This document shows, in pieces, positions 16,555-24,737 of a DNA stretch of 64,000 nucleotides. Source of the stretch: Niabella aurantiaca DSM 17617 (GTDB lineage Bacteria > Bacteroidota > Bacteroidia > Chitinophagales > Chitinophagaceae); contig NZ_KB893647.1 of the NCBI RefSeq assembly GCF_000374125.1, positions 62,001 to 126,000 on the forward strand. Direction: 5' to 3'. Positions within the stretch are counted from its first letter, which is position 1, and the number at the start of each line of letters is the position of its first letter. The notes under the pieces were generated by a model that did not search any database, was not told where the DNA came from, and worked only from the letters and a program-made list of their open reading frames with translations. Made by a program: the position numbers and the translations under genes.

Positions 16555-16983
16555 AAACTGTCGGTTCAGCGCTGAGTGTACATGAGCGTTTTCAGTATTT
16601 TCTTACAGACCCTCGGAAAGACAGATCTCCTATATTCCGATTGGCCCTGAAAAATTGCGGGATGGTAAAATGGAGTATGCAGGTATTGGACTATATTTTT
16701 ACCTACCCCAAATTCAGATTGCCCAACCTGTACCGGACAGCAGGAATACCCGAAAAGTCGTCGTCAAAGGGTATTAAAAAACTACTCGAAGAGGGCTTGC
16801 CTTATTTGCAGCAGGGGGCCGGGGCGCAAATCAGCCCTTTATTCATTTGAACCGTTGATGCGGGTATAAACCGGACCAGGTTTTCAGCCGGGAGCTGTCA
16901 GTTGACTTGATATCACACTCTGGAATCCGGTTTTTTGGATCTTGTTTTTTGAGATTTGGTTCTGAAAGCTACTGGTTAATGGC
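16555..16983. other. Intergenic region with a fragment of a Fic-type winged helix
   Basis: 429 bp between ffh and the GNAT gene. The only coding signal is the short fragment at 16641-16850. From about 16885 the sequence has a 7-nt phrasing (CAGCCGG, GAGCTGT, CAGTTGA), weaker than the tracts listed elsewhere. Confidence 0.4.
16641..16850 (+). pseudogene. Remnant resembling the C-terminal winged helix of a Fic-family protein
   Basis: The open frame carries QVLDYIFTYPKFRLPNLYRT, followed by GIKKLLEEGL and LQQGAGAQISPLFI. This is the order of helices and the glycine-rich wing seen at the C-terminus of many Fic (AMP-transferase) proteins. The Fic catalytic motif HPFxxGNGR is absent and there is no credible start codon, so I read it as a leftover fragment. 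Another winged-helix family is possible. Confidence 0.4.
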
Positions 16984-17298
16984 TTACTCCCCGAACCCCC
17001 TGAACCCCGGATCCACAATACGCTTCCAGTCTGGATGCCGTTTGATATAGGCAAATACAAAAGGACAGAGGGGTATTAGGGTTTTACCACTTTGTTCAAT
17101 CGCCTCCAGTGTTTTTTCAACTATAGCGGTACCGGCTCCTTTGCCTTCCAGCTCTGATGGTACCTCGGTATGCACCAGGGTAATATGGCGTGGGGTTTCA
17201 TTAAATCGGATGAAAGAGGTATGGCAGTCAATGGTGAGCTGATATTGTTTTTCCGCATCATTTTTTACAAGCGGGATCGCTGTATATTCTGGTTTCAT
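16984..17298 (-). CDS. Small GNAT-like N-acetyltransferase (YjdJ type)
   Basis: 104 residues. The segment HTEVPSELEGKGAGTAIVEK carries the GNAT-type acetyl-CoA loop (GKGAGTA) after the strand that begins HITLVHTEV, and is followed by ALEAIEQ-like helix and LIPLCPFVFAYIKRHP, the ending typical of this stand-alone small GNAT family. The substrate is unknown. It lies 5 nt downstream of the first pirin stop and is the last gene of the pirin operon. Confidence 0.88.
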   Translation of the reverse strand: MKPEYTAIPLVKNDAEKQYQLTIDCHTSFIRFNETPRHITLVHTEVPSELEGKGAGTAIVEKTLEAIEQSGKTLIPLCPFVFAYIKRHPDWKRIVDPGFRGFGE

Positions 17299-17303
17299 GG
17301 TGG

Positions 17304-18197
17304 TTATTTAAGTTTGATATTATGGGTTTGCTCCGGCAGCGGTACAAATTCCGTTTCGCCGGGTACGGGAGGAAAGCGCTGTTCCTGCCAATCCTGTTTT
17401 GCCGCTTCGATCACGGCTTTATCCGAGCTTACAAAATTCCAGTAAATAAACCGCTCCTCCGGAAAGGGCTCACCCCCGAAAATAAAGACCGTGGTATGGT
17501 CCGTGGTTTCAAAGGAACAAAGGGTACTGTCTTTTGCGATAAGTATTTGTTTGGGGCCATACGTATTCCCTTCGCTGATCACACTGCCTTCAAGAATATA
17601 AAGACCGCTTTCTCCATAGAGGTCTTTACCAATGTTCAGCTTCTGTCCTTTGGGTGTTACAATCTTTATAAAATATTGCGGGCTGTGCACGGGCACGGGA
17701 GAGATCTTTCCAAAGGCAGTGCCGGAGATCAGTTTTATTTCGGCGCCTTCCTGCTGCCATTGCGGTATGGCGTCTGCTTCCACATGCGTAAAAGAAGGAT
17801 CCGTCTGCTCCAGCTCCCGGGGCAGCGCTACCCAGATCTGCAGTCCGTGTAATTTTTTATCCGTGGTGCGCAGATGCTCCGGTGTTCGCTCCGAATGCAC
17901 TACCCCTCTGCCTGCGGTCATCCAGTTCACCGCACCGGGCGTGATCTCGACCTCCGACCCGATACTGTCGCGGTGCATGATGGCACCTTCAAAAAGATAG
18001 GTGAGCGTGGAAAGCCCGATATGGGGATGGGGCGGCACATCGAGGTTCTGGTAATCCTTCAGGTTGGCCGGTCCCATATGATCAATAAAGATAAAAGGGC
18101 CTACCATCCGCTTCTGCCGGAAAGGCAACAGACGTCCTACAAGAAAATTACCGATATCGGCTGCCCGCTCTTCGATAATCATTCCAATATTTGACAT
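17304..18197 (-). CDS. Pirin-family bicupin protein (1)
   Basis: 297 residues from the ATG at 18197; a longer frame exists to 18263 but lacks pirin similarity. The N-terminal cupin has the metal-binding signature PHPHIGLSTLTYLFEG, MHRDS and MTAGRGVVHSE, giving three His and one Glu. Pirins bind Fe(II); some are quercetin 2,3-dioxygenases or redox-responsive co-regulators. It is in an operon with a second pirin upstream (79 nt gap) and a GNAT gene downstream (5 nt gap). An operator-like inverted repeat lies in front of the operon. Confidence 0.93.
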   Translation of the reverse strand: MSNIGMIIEERAADIGNFLVGRLLPFRQKRMVGPFIFIDHMGPANLKDYQNLDVPPHPHIGLSTLTYLFEGAIMHRDSIGSEVEITPGAVNWMTAGRGVVHSERTPEHLRTTDKKLHGLQIWVALPRELEQTDPSFTHVEADAIPQWQQEGAEIKLISGTAFGKISPVPVHSPQYFIKIVTPKGQKLNIGKDLYGESGLYILEGSVISEGNTYGPKQILIAKDSTLCSFETTDHTTVFIFGGEPFPEERFIYWNFVSSDKAVIEAAKQDWQEQRFPPVPGETEFVPLPEQTHNIKLK

Positions 18198-18276
18198 GTT
18201 GAATGTTTTTATAAATATAAATGAAAACCGGTGCAGTTTCGCGTCGATGTTCTGCGAAACCACACCGGTTTTAAAA

Positions 18277-19143
18277 TTAATCCAGGGTTCCGAACTTACC
18301 GGCCTGGAACGCCTCCATAGCCTCGTAAATTTCTGCCTGTGTGTTCATTACAAAGGGGCCGTAAGCGGCGATGGGCTCATTGATGGGCTCCCCGCTCAAA
18401 AGCAATACCACGGCATCACTTGCTGCTTTAATAAGGATATCCGAACCTTCGTTCTTAAAATGCACAAAACTGTGTTCGCCGGCATTTTCCCCGTTCACCT
18501 CCACAGCGCCCTTTATGACCAGCAAGGCCGTATTGTAGCCAGCCGGGAGACTGGTAGTTACTTCCGCGCCTGCTTTCAGCCGGATGTTGGATAAATGCAC
18601 GGGGCTATAGGTGGCTGCCGGGCCGTTTACACCGTTAAAGTTTCCGGCAATGACGTTTACAACACCTCCGCTGCCCGGTATCTCATACAGGCCCATGCTG
18701 TCTTTGGTGATGGCCTGGTAGTGTGGTGCTACGTTTTTATCCTTTGCAGGCAGGTTTACCCAAAGCTGCACCATTTCAAAAGATCCGCCGGTCTTTGAAA
18801 AGTTTTCTTCATGGAACTCTTTATGCAGGATGCCGGAACCGGCCGTCATCCATTGCACATCCCCCTCGCCGATAATGCCACCTCCGCCGCTGCTGTCTGC
18901 ATGCTGTACACGGCCTTTGTAGGCGATGGTTACGGTTTCAAAACCTTTGTGCGGGTGAGCGCCTACGCCCAGCGGAATTTCCGAGGGACCAAAATCATAT
19001 TCCGGGTTAAAGTCCAGCACCAGGAACGGGCTCATACTGCGCCGGTCAACGGCAGCAGGGATGAAGCCATAGACCCGGAACCCATCGCCCACCATATGGG
19101 GCTGTGCGGGCCGGGGGGTTATTTTTTCTATTGTTTTTTTCAT
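18277..19143 (-). CDS. Pirin-family bicupin protein (2)
   Basis: 288 residues with the pirin metal motif GAHPHKGFETVTIAYKG, QHADS and MTAGSGILHKE, and the second cupin near the C-terminus (VLLLSGEPINEPIAAYGPFV), an ending typical of pirin proteins. Divergent in sequence from pirin 1, so not a recent duplicate. Probably an Fe(II) quercetinase-like or electrophile-response protein. Same operon as its neighbours. Confidence 0.94.
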   Translation of the reverse strand: MKKTIEKITPRPAQPHMVGDGFRVYGFIPAAVDRRSMSPFLVLDFNPEYDFGPSEIPLGVGAHPHKGFETVTIAYKGRVQHADSSGGGGIIGEGDVQWMTAGSGILHKEFHEENFSKTGGSFEMVQLWVNLPAKDKNVAPHYQAITKDSMGLYEIPGSGGVVNVIAGNFNGVNGPAATYSPVHLSNIRLKAGAEVTTSLPAGYNTALLVIKGAVEVNGENAGEHSFVHFKNEGSDILIKAASDAVVLLLSGEPINEPIAAYGPFVMNTQAEIYEAMEAFQAGKFGTLD

Positions 19144-19165
19144 CTTTTATACTCCTTTCCTGTTT

Positions 19166-19534
19166 TTATAAGATTTCAATCTGAAGGCCCCGGGGCTTTA
19201 AGCCATCGTCGGCTATCGAAAAAGAATGCCTGGGCGCTGTTTCCAGCTCCGTCAAAAAACCGGTGATTTCTTTTTCCAGCCCTGCTTCACGGCCGTTTTG
19301 ATACGTGATCCACATGCTGTCGTGATCATTCAGTGAAAGCAATTTTTTCAGCATTGCTTCCTCATGCGGGGCCAGGTAATTTTCCGGTGCAACAACCACA
19401 TCAAAATCAATGAGCTGGAACTTTTCAACGGCCGCTTCAGCAGTAGATACCTCAACCAGGTTGCTGTTTTTTTGTGCTGCCAGTATGCGCCTTGCAGGCT
19501 CATTGATGCGGATGCTTAAAATTTCTGTTTTCAT
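19166..19534 (-). CDS. Small protein of unknown function, first gene of the pirin operon
   Basis: 122 residues, predicted soluble. A strand-helix pattern with IRINEPARRILAAQ, FQLIDFDVVVAPENYLA and SMWITYQNGREAG suggests a small alpha/beta domain. I do not recognise the family. It starts downstream of a -7-like box and an operator-like inverted repeat and is followed by two pirins, so it probably shares their regulation. Confidence 0.75.
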   Translation of the reverse strand: MKTEILSIRINEPARRILAAQKNSNLVEVSTAEAAVEKFQLIDFDVVVAPENYLAPHEEAMLKKLLSLNDHDSMWITYQNGREAGLEKEITGFLTELETAPRHSFSIADDGLKPRGLQIEIL

Positions 19535-19554
19535 ATTCTTTACTCCTTATACCA

Positions 19555-19562
19555 TAAAGTTA
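19555..19562 (-). promoter_or_regulatory. -7-like box of the pirin operon
   Basis: TAAAGTTA on plus (TAACTTTA on minus) differs from TAnnTTTG in one position. It lies 20 nt from the inverted repeat at 19583-19600, the same spacing as in the dioxygenase promoter. Confidence 0.45.
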
Positions 19563-19582
19563 CAACCGTATAAAAAATTTAT

Positions 19583-19600
19583 ACTTAACCTATGTTAAGT
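19583..19600. promoter_or_regulatory. Operator-like inverted repeat, site A
   Basis: ACTTAAC-CTAT-GTTAAGT is a perfect 7-4-7 palindrome, followed by GG. The half-site GTTAAGTGG recurs at 37243-37251 in site B. It lies where a -33 element would be, so a repressor or activator bound here could control the pirin operon. Confidence 0.6.
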
Positions 19601-19715
19601 GGCGTGGGGATCGTTCCGGGAGGCGGGTCCTTATCGCCAGATTTGGCGATGAACCTGTTGATGACGGAGGCCTATCTTTAGCCTTCCATTTCAAAAACTA
19701 AAAAACAGTCTGATT

Positions 19716-20333
19716 ATGAATGTCATCAACCGCGCAAAAAACATGATCCTTTCTCCCAAAACGGAGTGGGATATTATTGACGGAGAGCAACCCGATAATG
19801 CAAAGGTGGTCACCGGCTATGTATTACCCCTGGCAGGGTTTGCTGCCATAGCGGCGTTTATCGGTTATGCATTTATCGGGATGGATGCCGGCTTCTTCAG
19901 AATGAGAGGCATTAACTGGGGGATTTACCAGGCTGCAAATACATTGATCATGGGTATAGCAGGTGTATTTATCAGTGCTTTTGTAATTGATGTGCTGGCA
20001 CCGAGTTTTGGTTCCGAAAAAAATATGGGCCGGTCCGTGCAATTAGTGGCCTATGCTTATACGCCTGCCTGGGTAGGCGGTTTGCTGAATGTATTACCTT
20101 CGCTTGCCTTTGTTGGCGCGCTTTTCAGTCTCTACGGCCTGTACCTGCTCTACCTGGGGTTGCCTAAAATGAAAAAGACACCGGAAGATAAACACCTCTC
20201 TTATTTCATTGTGTCCCTGTTGGTCATGATCGCGGTTTATGTAGTGATCGGTATGATCATGAGTGCACTGATCATGCCTTCAATGGGACTTTCGATGTCG
20301 AAGGATTTCCTTCAGTCGATTCAGGTGAAATAG
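19716..20333 (+). CDS. Yip1-domain integral membrane protein
   Basis: 205 residues. The start MNVINRAKNMILSPKTEWDI with the following DGEQP segment is the typical opening of bacterial Yip1-family proteins. About five membrane helices follow (e.g. VVTGYVLPLAGFAAIAAFIG, GGLLNVLPSLAFVGALFSLY). The function in bacteria is not established. A near-consensus -7 box TATCTTTA lies at 19673-19680. Divergent from the pirin operon. Confidence 0.88.
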   Translation: MNVINRAKNMILSPKTEWDIIDGEQPDNAKVVTGYVLPLAGFAAIAAFIGYAFIGMDAGFFRMRGINWGIYQAANTLIMGIAGVFISAFVIDVLAPSFGSEKNMGRSVQLVAYAYTPAWVGGLLNVLPSLAFVGALFSLYGLYLLYLGLPKMKKTPEDKHLSYFIVSLLVMIAVYVVIGMIMSALIMPSMGLSMSKDFLQSIQVK

Positions 20334-20772
20334 ACGCTGTCGTTTTGCATTCTATCTGTATTTATCCCGGGTGGACGGCATTTCGCTCTTTTGTGAATGA
20401 AAAAGTTGTAAATGAAAATGCTTTTTACAAAAAAAATTTTCACAAATTGTAATCCGACCATTCAAGTACAACGTTTTTAACAATAACGGCGTAGCGAAGG
20501 GGGATTTCCGATCCGGCGGATCTACCGAACATGGACCCTGCCTATTGGATACCAGCCATCCGGTATTCTTCCTTCAATGGCAAGCCTGTTACCCGGCAAA
20601 CTTCCAGGCTCACAGACACTTTTTTCCAGGCGTCCTGTATTCCGAAATTGATGATCCCTTCGGGATAGTAATCGGATATATGCGACCAGTTCCTGCCAAA
20701 CCCACCCATGTCTCTCGGGCAATCGGCTCGGCATGCCTCTTTTTCCGGCCGGAACGGCGGATGGTACATCCA
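20334..20772. other. Intergenic region with a DUF4832-like gene fragment
   Basis: 439 bp between the Yip1 gene and the permease gene. The left part is AT-rich without coding signal; the right part holds the fragment at 20542-20769. Confidence 0.45.
20542..20769 (-). pseudogene. Fragment resembling a DUF4832-type protein
   Basis: On the minus strand, directly after the permease stop, the frame reads CRADCPRDMGGFGRNWSHI, then DYYPEGIINFGIQDAWKK and VSVSLEVCRV. I associate this order (R-x-D-x-x-x-D-x-G-G, then YP-x-x-I, then DAWK-x-x-x-V-x-x-E) with DUF4832 domains found in glycoside-hydrolase-like proteins. Both ends are missing, and the fragment has no ribosome site, so it looks like a relic. 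The family recognition is by memory and should be tested. Confidence 0.4.
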
Positions 20773-21963
20773 TCAGGCAGTATCCGTGACCCTGGCTCTT
20801 TTCTTTGGCTCTTTAAACAATAGCCAGAGCTTGATCTTTAGCGCTACCCATCCTAAAAAGGCATATACCAGCAGTAAAAGCGCCAGGTGGTTCATATAAG
20901 GTGCAATGAGCGGCGCGGAGCCTTTCTGGATCAGCAGGATCTTGAACGCCTGCAGGAATGGGGTCAGCGGAATGATGTTGGCCATAAACTGAACAAAGCC
21001 GGGCATGGCGCTCATCGGCCAGGTAAACCCGCTGATGATGAATGCCGGGGATGCCAGCACCATCAGTATCTGCGTGGCTTTTAACGCATCGGGGATGAGG
21101 ATGCTGATGAATACACCCAAAAAGGAAGCGGAGCCTACAAAGACCGCAGAGAGCAATATGAAGTTTAAAATGCCTTCCGGCAGTGGTACGTGGAAGAGCA
21201 TGTGCATCAGGTAATAAACGCATACGATGAGAATGGAAAAGCACCAGATGGGAATGACCTTGATCAGCATTACAGGAAAGGCCCAGCGTCGCATGGCGGT
21301 ATATTCCCTTATAAAGGATCCGCGCTGAAATTCGGCGGCAAAGCTTACGGCCATGGCCAGTAAAATGACCTGCTGTAGTACCACGGCCAGCATGGCTGGC
21401 CACATAAAGATCAGGTAATTGCTTGTGGTATTAAAGAGCGTGATGTAGTTGGTCTTAAAGGGCTCGTATTGCGTAGCGGCCCGGGAAGGGTTCATGCCCA
21501 TCTTCTGCAGCCCTTTAATGGCGGCCCCGGCGGAAAAAGTACCGATGGTCAATTGCAGTGCTTTGGAGGCAAAATTGGCGGTCATCATGTTCCCGGTGTT
21601 GATGTACACGTTGAGTTCCGGGTATTTTTTCTGAAGCATGGCGGCCTCAAACCTTGCGGGGATCATCACCACCGCCGCCGCATCGTGCCGGATCACCGCA
21701 TCCTTTATATTGCCGGGCTCCTGCAAAAAACGGAGCACTTTGATGCTCTTATTGTCGCCCAGCATTTCCACCAGCTGGTTGGATAGCGGCGTATTGTCCC
21801 TGTCGATGACGATAACAGGTGTGTTTTCCACTTTCCCGCTTTTATAAACGAGCCCCAGCAGGGTAGCATAGAAAACAGGCGCCAGGAAAAATACCGTTCG
21901 CAATGTGGAATTGCCGACAAACAATGTAAACTCGCGTTTCAGCAGGCGCAGGAATTCTTTCAT
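20773..21963 (-). CDS. ABC-2-type transporter permease
   Basis: 396 residues. One N-terminal membrane helix (TVFFLAPVFYATLLGLVY) is followed by a periplasmic domain of about 150 residues, then five or six C-terminal helices, the ABC2_membrane_3 / YhhJ arrangement. Marker segments are VIVIDRDNTPLSNQLVE near residue 50 and GSASFLGVFISILIPDALKA. It works with the HlyD protein 6 nt upstream and the TolC-type protein beyond it. No ATPase gene is found in the operon, so an ATPase must come from elsewhere or the ABC-type role has changed. Confidence 0.92.
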   Translation of the reverse strand: MKEFLRLLKREFTLFVGNSTLRTVFFLAPVFYATLLGLVYKSGKVENTPVIVIDRDNTPLSNQLVEMLGDNKSIKVLRFLQEPGNIKDAVIRHDAAAVVMIPARFEAAMLQKKYPELNVYINTGNMMTANFASKALQLTIGTFSAGAAIKGLQKMGMNPSRAATQYEPFKTNYITLFNTTSNYLIFMWPAMLAVVLQQVILLAMAVSFAAEFQRGSFIREYTAMRRWAFPVMLIKVIPIWCFSILIVCVYYLMHMLFHVPLPEGILNFILLSAVFVGSASFLGVFISILIPDALKATQILMVLASPAFIISGFTWPMSAMPGFVQFMANIIPLTPFLQAFKILLIQKGSAPLIAPYMNHLALLLLVYAFLGWVALKIKLWLLFKEPKKRARVTDTA

Positions 21964-21969
21964 AAAAAG

Positions 21970-22926
21970 TTATTTCAGGAGCACATTTGCGTTGACCAGT
22001 ATATTTCCGGCCTTCTCCGGTTCCGCAGGGGTTACTTTTATTTCATAAACGGCATCCTGCAGCTGGTAATCGGGGTAGGCCGTGGTAATATCGGCATAGC
22101 GGGTAAGCTGTTTGATGTACAGGATGGATCCGTTCAGCGCTTCCTTGTTGTATGCCACCTGTATATTTACCTGCTGGCCTTTTTTGTATCCGGCTATTTT
22201 GCTTTCCGGAACCGTGAACCGGAACCAGGTACTGCCCGGTATGTACCCGTTAAACAGCGCGAAGCCTGCGGTAGCCAGCTCGCCGGTATTGAGGCTGATG
22301 GTTTCTATTTCCATATCATTGGTGGCGATCACATAGCGTTCGGAATAGGCCACGTTGGCTTCCTGCAGGACGCCTTTTGCCTGCGATGCCTGTCCCGCCG
22401 CCATTTCCACCTTCTCCAGGCGCGTGCCTTTTTTTACGTCATCCATTTCTGCAACAACCGCATCATATTGCGCCCGGGCACCCTGTAATTTGGCATAGGC
22501 TTCGTCATAGGCCTGGGGCGACATCAAGCTGTCGTTGTACATATGGGTGGCCCTGTCAAATGATTTTTGAGCAAATGCATATTGCTCTTTCAGCCCCCTG
22601 TATTTGGCCTGCAGTTGCTTCAACTGATCGGCGGTGGCTCCTTTCCGGGCCATTTGCTCCTGCGCTGCGGCGGCGTTTACTGCACCCCGGGCCTGCGCAA
22701 TTTTTGCAGAAACTTCCGGCACATCCAGCAATGCCAGGGTATCTCCTTTTTTTACGGTTTGCCCTTCGGTTACATAGATTTTCAGGATCCTGCCGGTAAC
22801 CTTGGGGGCAAAAGAGATCGCATCCTTTTTGGTCTTTCCTTCAAAACCGGCGGGCCTGTTCTTTTTATTGCCGCAGCCGGCCAGTATCAACAGGCCGATC
22901 CAGATCAGGTAATGATTGACGCTCAT
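21970..22926 (-). CDS. HlyD-family periplasmic adaptor lipoprotein
   Basis: 318 residues. The N-terminus LLILAGC is a lipobox, unusual for adaptors with an N-terminal membrane helix but common in RND/ABC adaptors of Gram-negatives. The lipoyl/barrel-sandwich half-motif APKVTGRILKIYVTEGQTVK is followed by a long coiled-coil hairpin (AKIAQARGAVNAAAAQEQ to about residue 200) and a beta-barrel. It bridges an inner-membrane pump and a TolC channel. Its stop lies 6 nt before the permease start. Confidence 0.93.
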   Translation of the reverse strand: MSVNHYLIWIGLLILAGCGNKKNRPAGFEGKTKKDAISFAPKVTGRILKIYVTEGQTVKKGDTLALLDVPEVSAKIAQARGAVNAAAAQEQMARKGATADQLKQLQAKYRGLKEQYAFAQKSFDRATHMYNDSLMSPQAYDEAYAKLQGARAQYDAVVAEMDDVKKGTRLEKVEMAAGQASQAKGVLQEANVAYSERYVIATNDMEIETISLNTGELATAGFALFNGYIPGSTWFRFTVPESKIAGYKKGQQVNIQVAYNKEALNGSILYIKQLTRYADITTAYPDYQLQDAVYEIKVTPAEPEKAGNILVNANVLLK

Positions 22927-22961
22927 TTTTTATCTTAGGTTTATTGCTCCTTTATTATTGC

Positions 22962-23017
22962 CAGCTCTCGGCCTTCAGCTATCAGTTGTCAGCCGTTAGC
23001 CGAGAGCTGACTGCTAA
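22962..23017. repeat. Heptad-periodic intergenic tract, site 1, with 11-bp inverted repeat
   Basis: Eight 7-nt words in strict register: CAGCTCT, CGGCCTT, CAGCTAT, CAGTTGT, CAGCCGT, TAGCCGA, GAGCTGA, CTGCTAA. A perfect 11-bp inverted repeat CAGCTCTCGGC / GCCGAGAGCTG (22962-22972 and 22999-23009) closes a 26-nt loop. It lies between the HlyD and TolC genes of one operon. Confidence 0.7.
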
Positions 23018-23023
23018 TCGTTT

Positions 23024-24430
23024 TTAATACAGTTTTGTTACCTCCAGCTCCTGGGTCGACCGCATAAGCTCTATCGCTGCCCTGCGTTGATTAAAAAGTG
23101 CATTCTGGTACTCCAGCTCGGCCATTTCCAGGTCGTTTTCGGCTTCAATGAGCTGTGTGGATTTTGCCATTCCATACCGGAACTCTTTTTCTGCCTGAAC
23201 CAATGCCTGTTGAGCCAGCTCTTTCTGCTTTTCCTTCAAGGCGATCTGGGCATTGGCAATGTCATAACCAGACTGGTTGTTGGCCTTGTTCAACGTAAGC
23301 TTCCGCAGCGCATCGTATTTTTGATTCTGGAGGATCTCGCGGTCTACAACCGCCCGCTGTGCGGCATGTTTTCCCTCCCGGCCGTCAAATACTTCCCATT
23401 TAAATCCTACCCCTGCCCGCAGCAATGGAAAAATATTCAGATTGGTCCTGCGCCAGTCCAGCTTTTTTCCCGGATAGTCAATGCCAGGGACTGCTGGAAT
23501 GATGTTGTCGGAGGATTTGAGCCTGCTGCCATAGAGCCCCAGATAGTAGGCGGAGGCCATTAGCTGTACTTTGGGGATCCACCAGGTTTTTTCTGCCCTG
23601 ATCTTAAAATCGCTGGCCTGAATGCCATGATCCAGCGCGCGGATCTCTGCACGGTCAGCAATCGTTTTCTGTGGCGGAGCAGGAACGATGGGTGCCAGTA
23701 CCGGTTCTATCAGCCGCAGCCGTTCTTTTGCAATGCCGGTCAATACTTCAAGCTGTGTCAGCAGTAATTCCTTCCTGCCCTGGTACTCGGCTACTTTTGC
23801 ATCCAGTGTGGCCTCGGCCAGTTCGATCTTTTTATGATCATAGGGCGTGATCAGGCCATATCCCAGGGCCTTGTCTGCTGTCTTTTTATTAGCTTCCAGT
23901 CTTTTTTTACTTTCATCCAGCACTTTTTTTGACTGGTGCACCAGGGCCAGCTGGTCGTACGCCCGGGCAAGGACGGCGATGACCTCATCCTGCGATTTTT
24001 CAAGCAAAGCAGCCTCCGACCGTTTTTTTTCCTCCAGGGCCTTGCCCAAATAATTTATTTTTCCGCCGGAGTACAGGAGCATTTTGGCGTCGGCCTTAGC
24101 AAGACCCGAAAAGCCGGAAATGTTCAGGTTATTATTGTACTTGCCCTCCGGGATGTTTAAAAAGGGCTGCAGGTTGATCTCAGGAGAAACAAGGTGTGCC
24201 GTCGCATTCATATATCCCGCCATACCGCTTGCTTCCAGGGTGGGCAGCAATGCATCTTTGAGTTGAAGCTGATCCAGTTCGGTAAGCTTGTTTTTGGTCA
24301 GCTGCATTTTCAGATCGGCATCCCGTACCAGCGCGCTGTCTAAAAGTTCTCTGAAATCCGGTGCTGGCTGCGCCCACCCCGGTGTACAGAGAACGGACAG
24401 AAGCAGGAGAAGGTTTAGCATACTTTTCAT
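23024..24430 (-). CDS. TolC-family outer-membrane efflux protein
   Basis: 468 residues with a signal peptide (NLLLLLSVLCTPGWAQ). The body has the paired long helical repeats of OEP/TolC proteins, e.g. LKMQLTKNKLTELDQLQLKD in the first half and AQIALKEKQKELAQQALVQA in the second, with the conserved RYGMAKSTQLIEAENDL near the end. It is the outer-membrane channel of the export system with the HlyD and permease genes downstream (97 nt gap, filled by the heptad tract). Confidence 0.94.
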   Translation of the reverse strand: MKSMLNLLLLLSVLCTPGWAQPAPDFRELLDSALVRDADLKMQLTKNKLTELDQLQLKDALLPTLEASGMAGYMNATAHLVSPEINLQPFLNIPEGKYNNNLNISGFSGLAKADAKMLLYSGGKINYLGKALEEKKRSEAALLEKSQDEVIAVLARAYDQLALVHQSKKVLDESKKRLEANKKTADKALGYGLITPYDHKKIELAEATLDAKVAEYQGRKELLLTQLEVLTGIAKERLRLIEPVLAPIVPAPPQKTIADRAEIRALDHGIQASDFKIRAEKTWWIPKVQLMASAYYLGLYGSRLKSSDNIIPAVPGIDYPGKKLDWRRTNLNIFPLLRAGVGFKWEVFDGREGKHAAQRAVVDREILQNQKYDALRKLTLNKANNQSGYDIANAQIALKEKQKELAQQALVQAEKEFRYGMAKSTQLIEAENDLEMAELEYQNALFNQRRAAIELMRSTQELEVTKLY

Positions 24431-24737
24431 CGTATGAAAAAATAGTTTATACTAAAATAGTTCTCCTATAAATATAGCATTAAAAACGGACTTACGAACC
24501 GGCTCCTGCCGGGGGCGGATGGACCAATGCGTAAAGGCAACCTGCATGTTAGAGCAGGCAGCCCGCCGGGCGGACTTTAAACAGGAATATCCATGCATCG
24601 TAAAACAAATCGCGCGACGGCGACTGTTTTACCGGAAAATTTATGTGCCCCTCCGCCGGCCGGCACAGAATGTATTTTGCACTGTTCCCGCGTTTTAATA
24701 TTTTAGTAATATTACGCGTCTAAATTTGCCTTGAAAT
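24431..24737. other. Divergent intergenic region
   Basis: 307 bp between the TolC operon (minus) and the ECF sigma gene (plus). Near 24440-24470 it is AT-rich with two ACTATTTT copies in the minus direction, a possible regulator site for the export operon. The -7 box of the sigma gene lies at its right end. No coding frame seen. Confidence 0.45.
24721..24728 (+). promoter_or_regulatory. -7 box of the ECF sigma gene
   Basis: TAAATTTG matches TAnnTTTG exactly and ends 9 nt before the ATG at 24738, implying a very short leader. Confidence 0.55.

Noticed and set aside
18198-18263. Longer N-terminus for pirin 1
   Set aside because: Pirin similarity begins at the ATG at 18197; the added residues are translated upstream DNA.
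22377-22799. Plus-strand Pro/His-rich open frame
   Set aside because: It is the antisense of the HlyD coiled coil and has no start signal.
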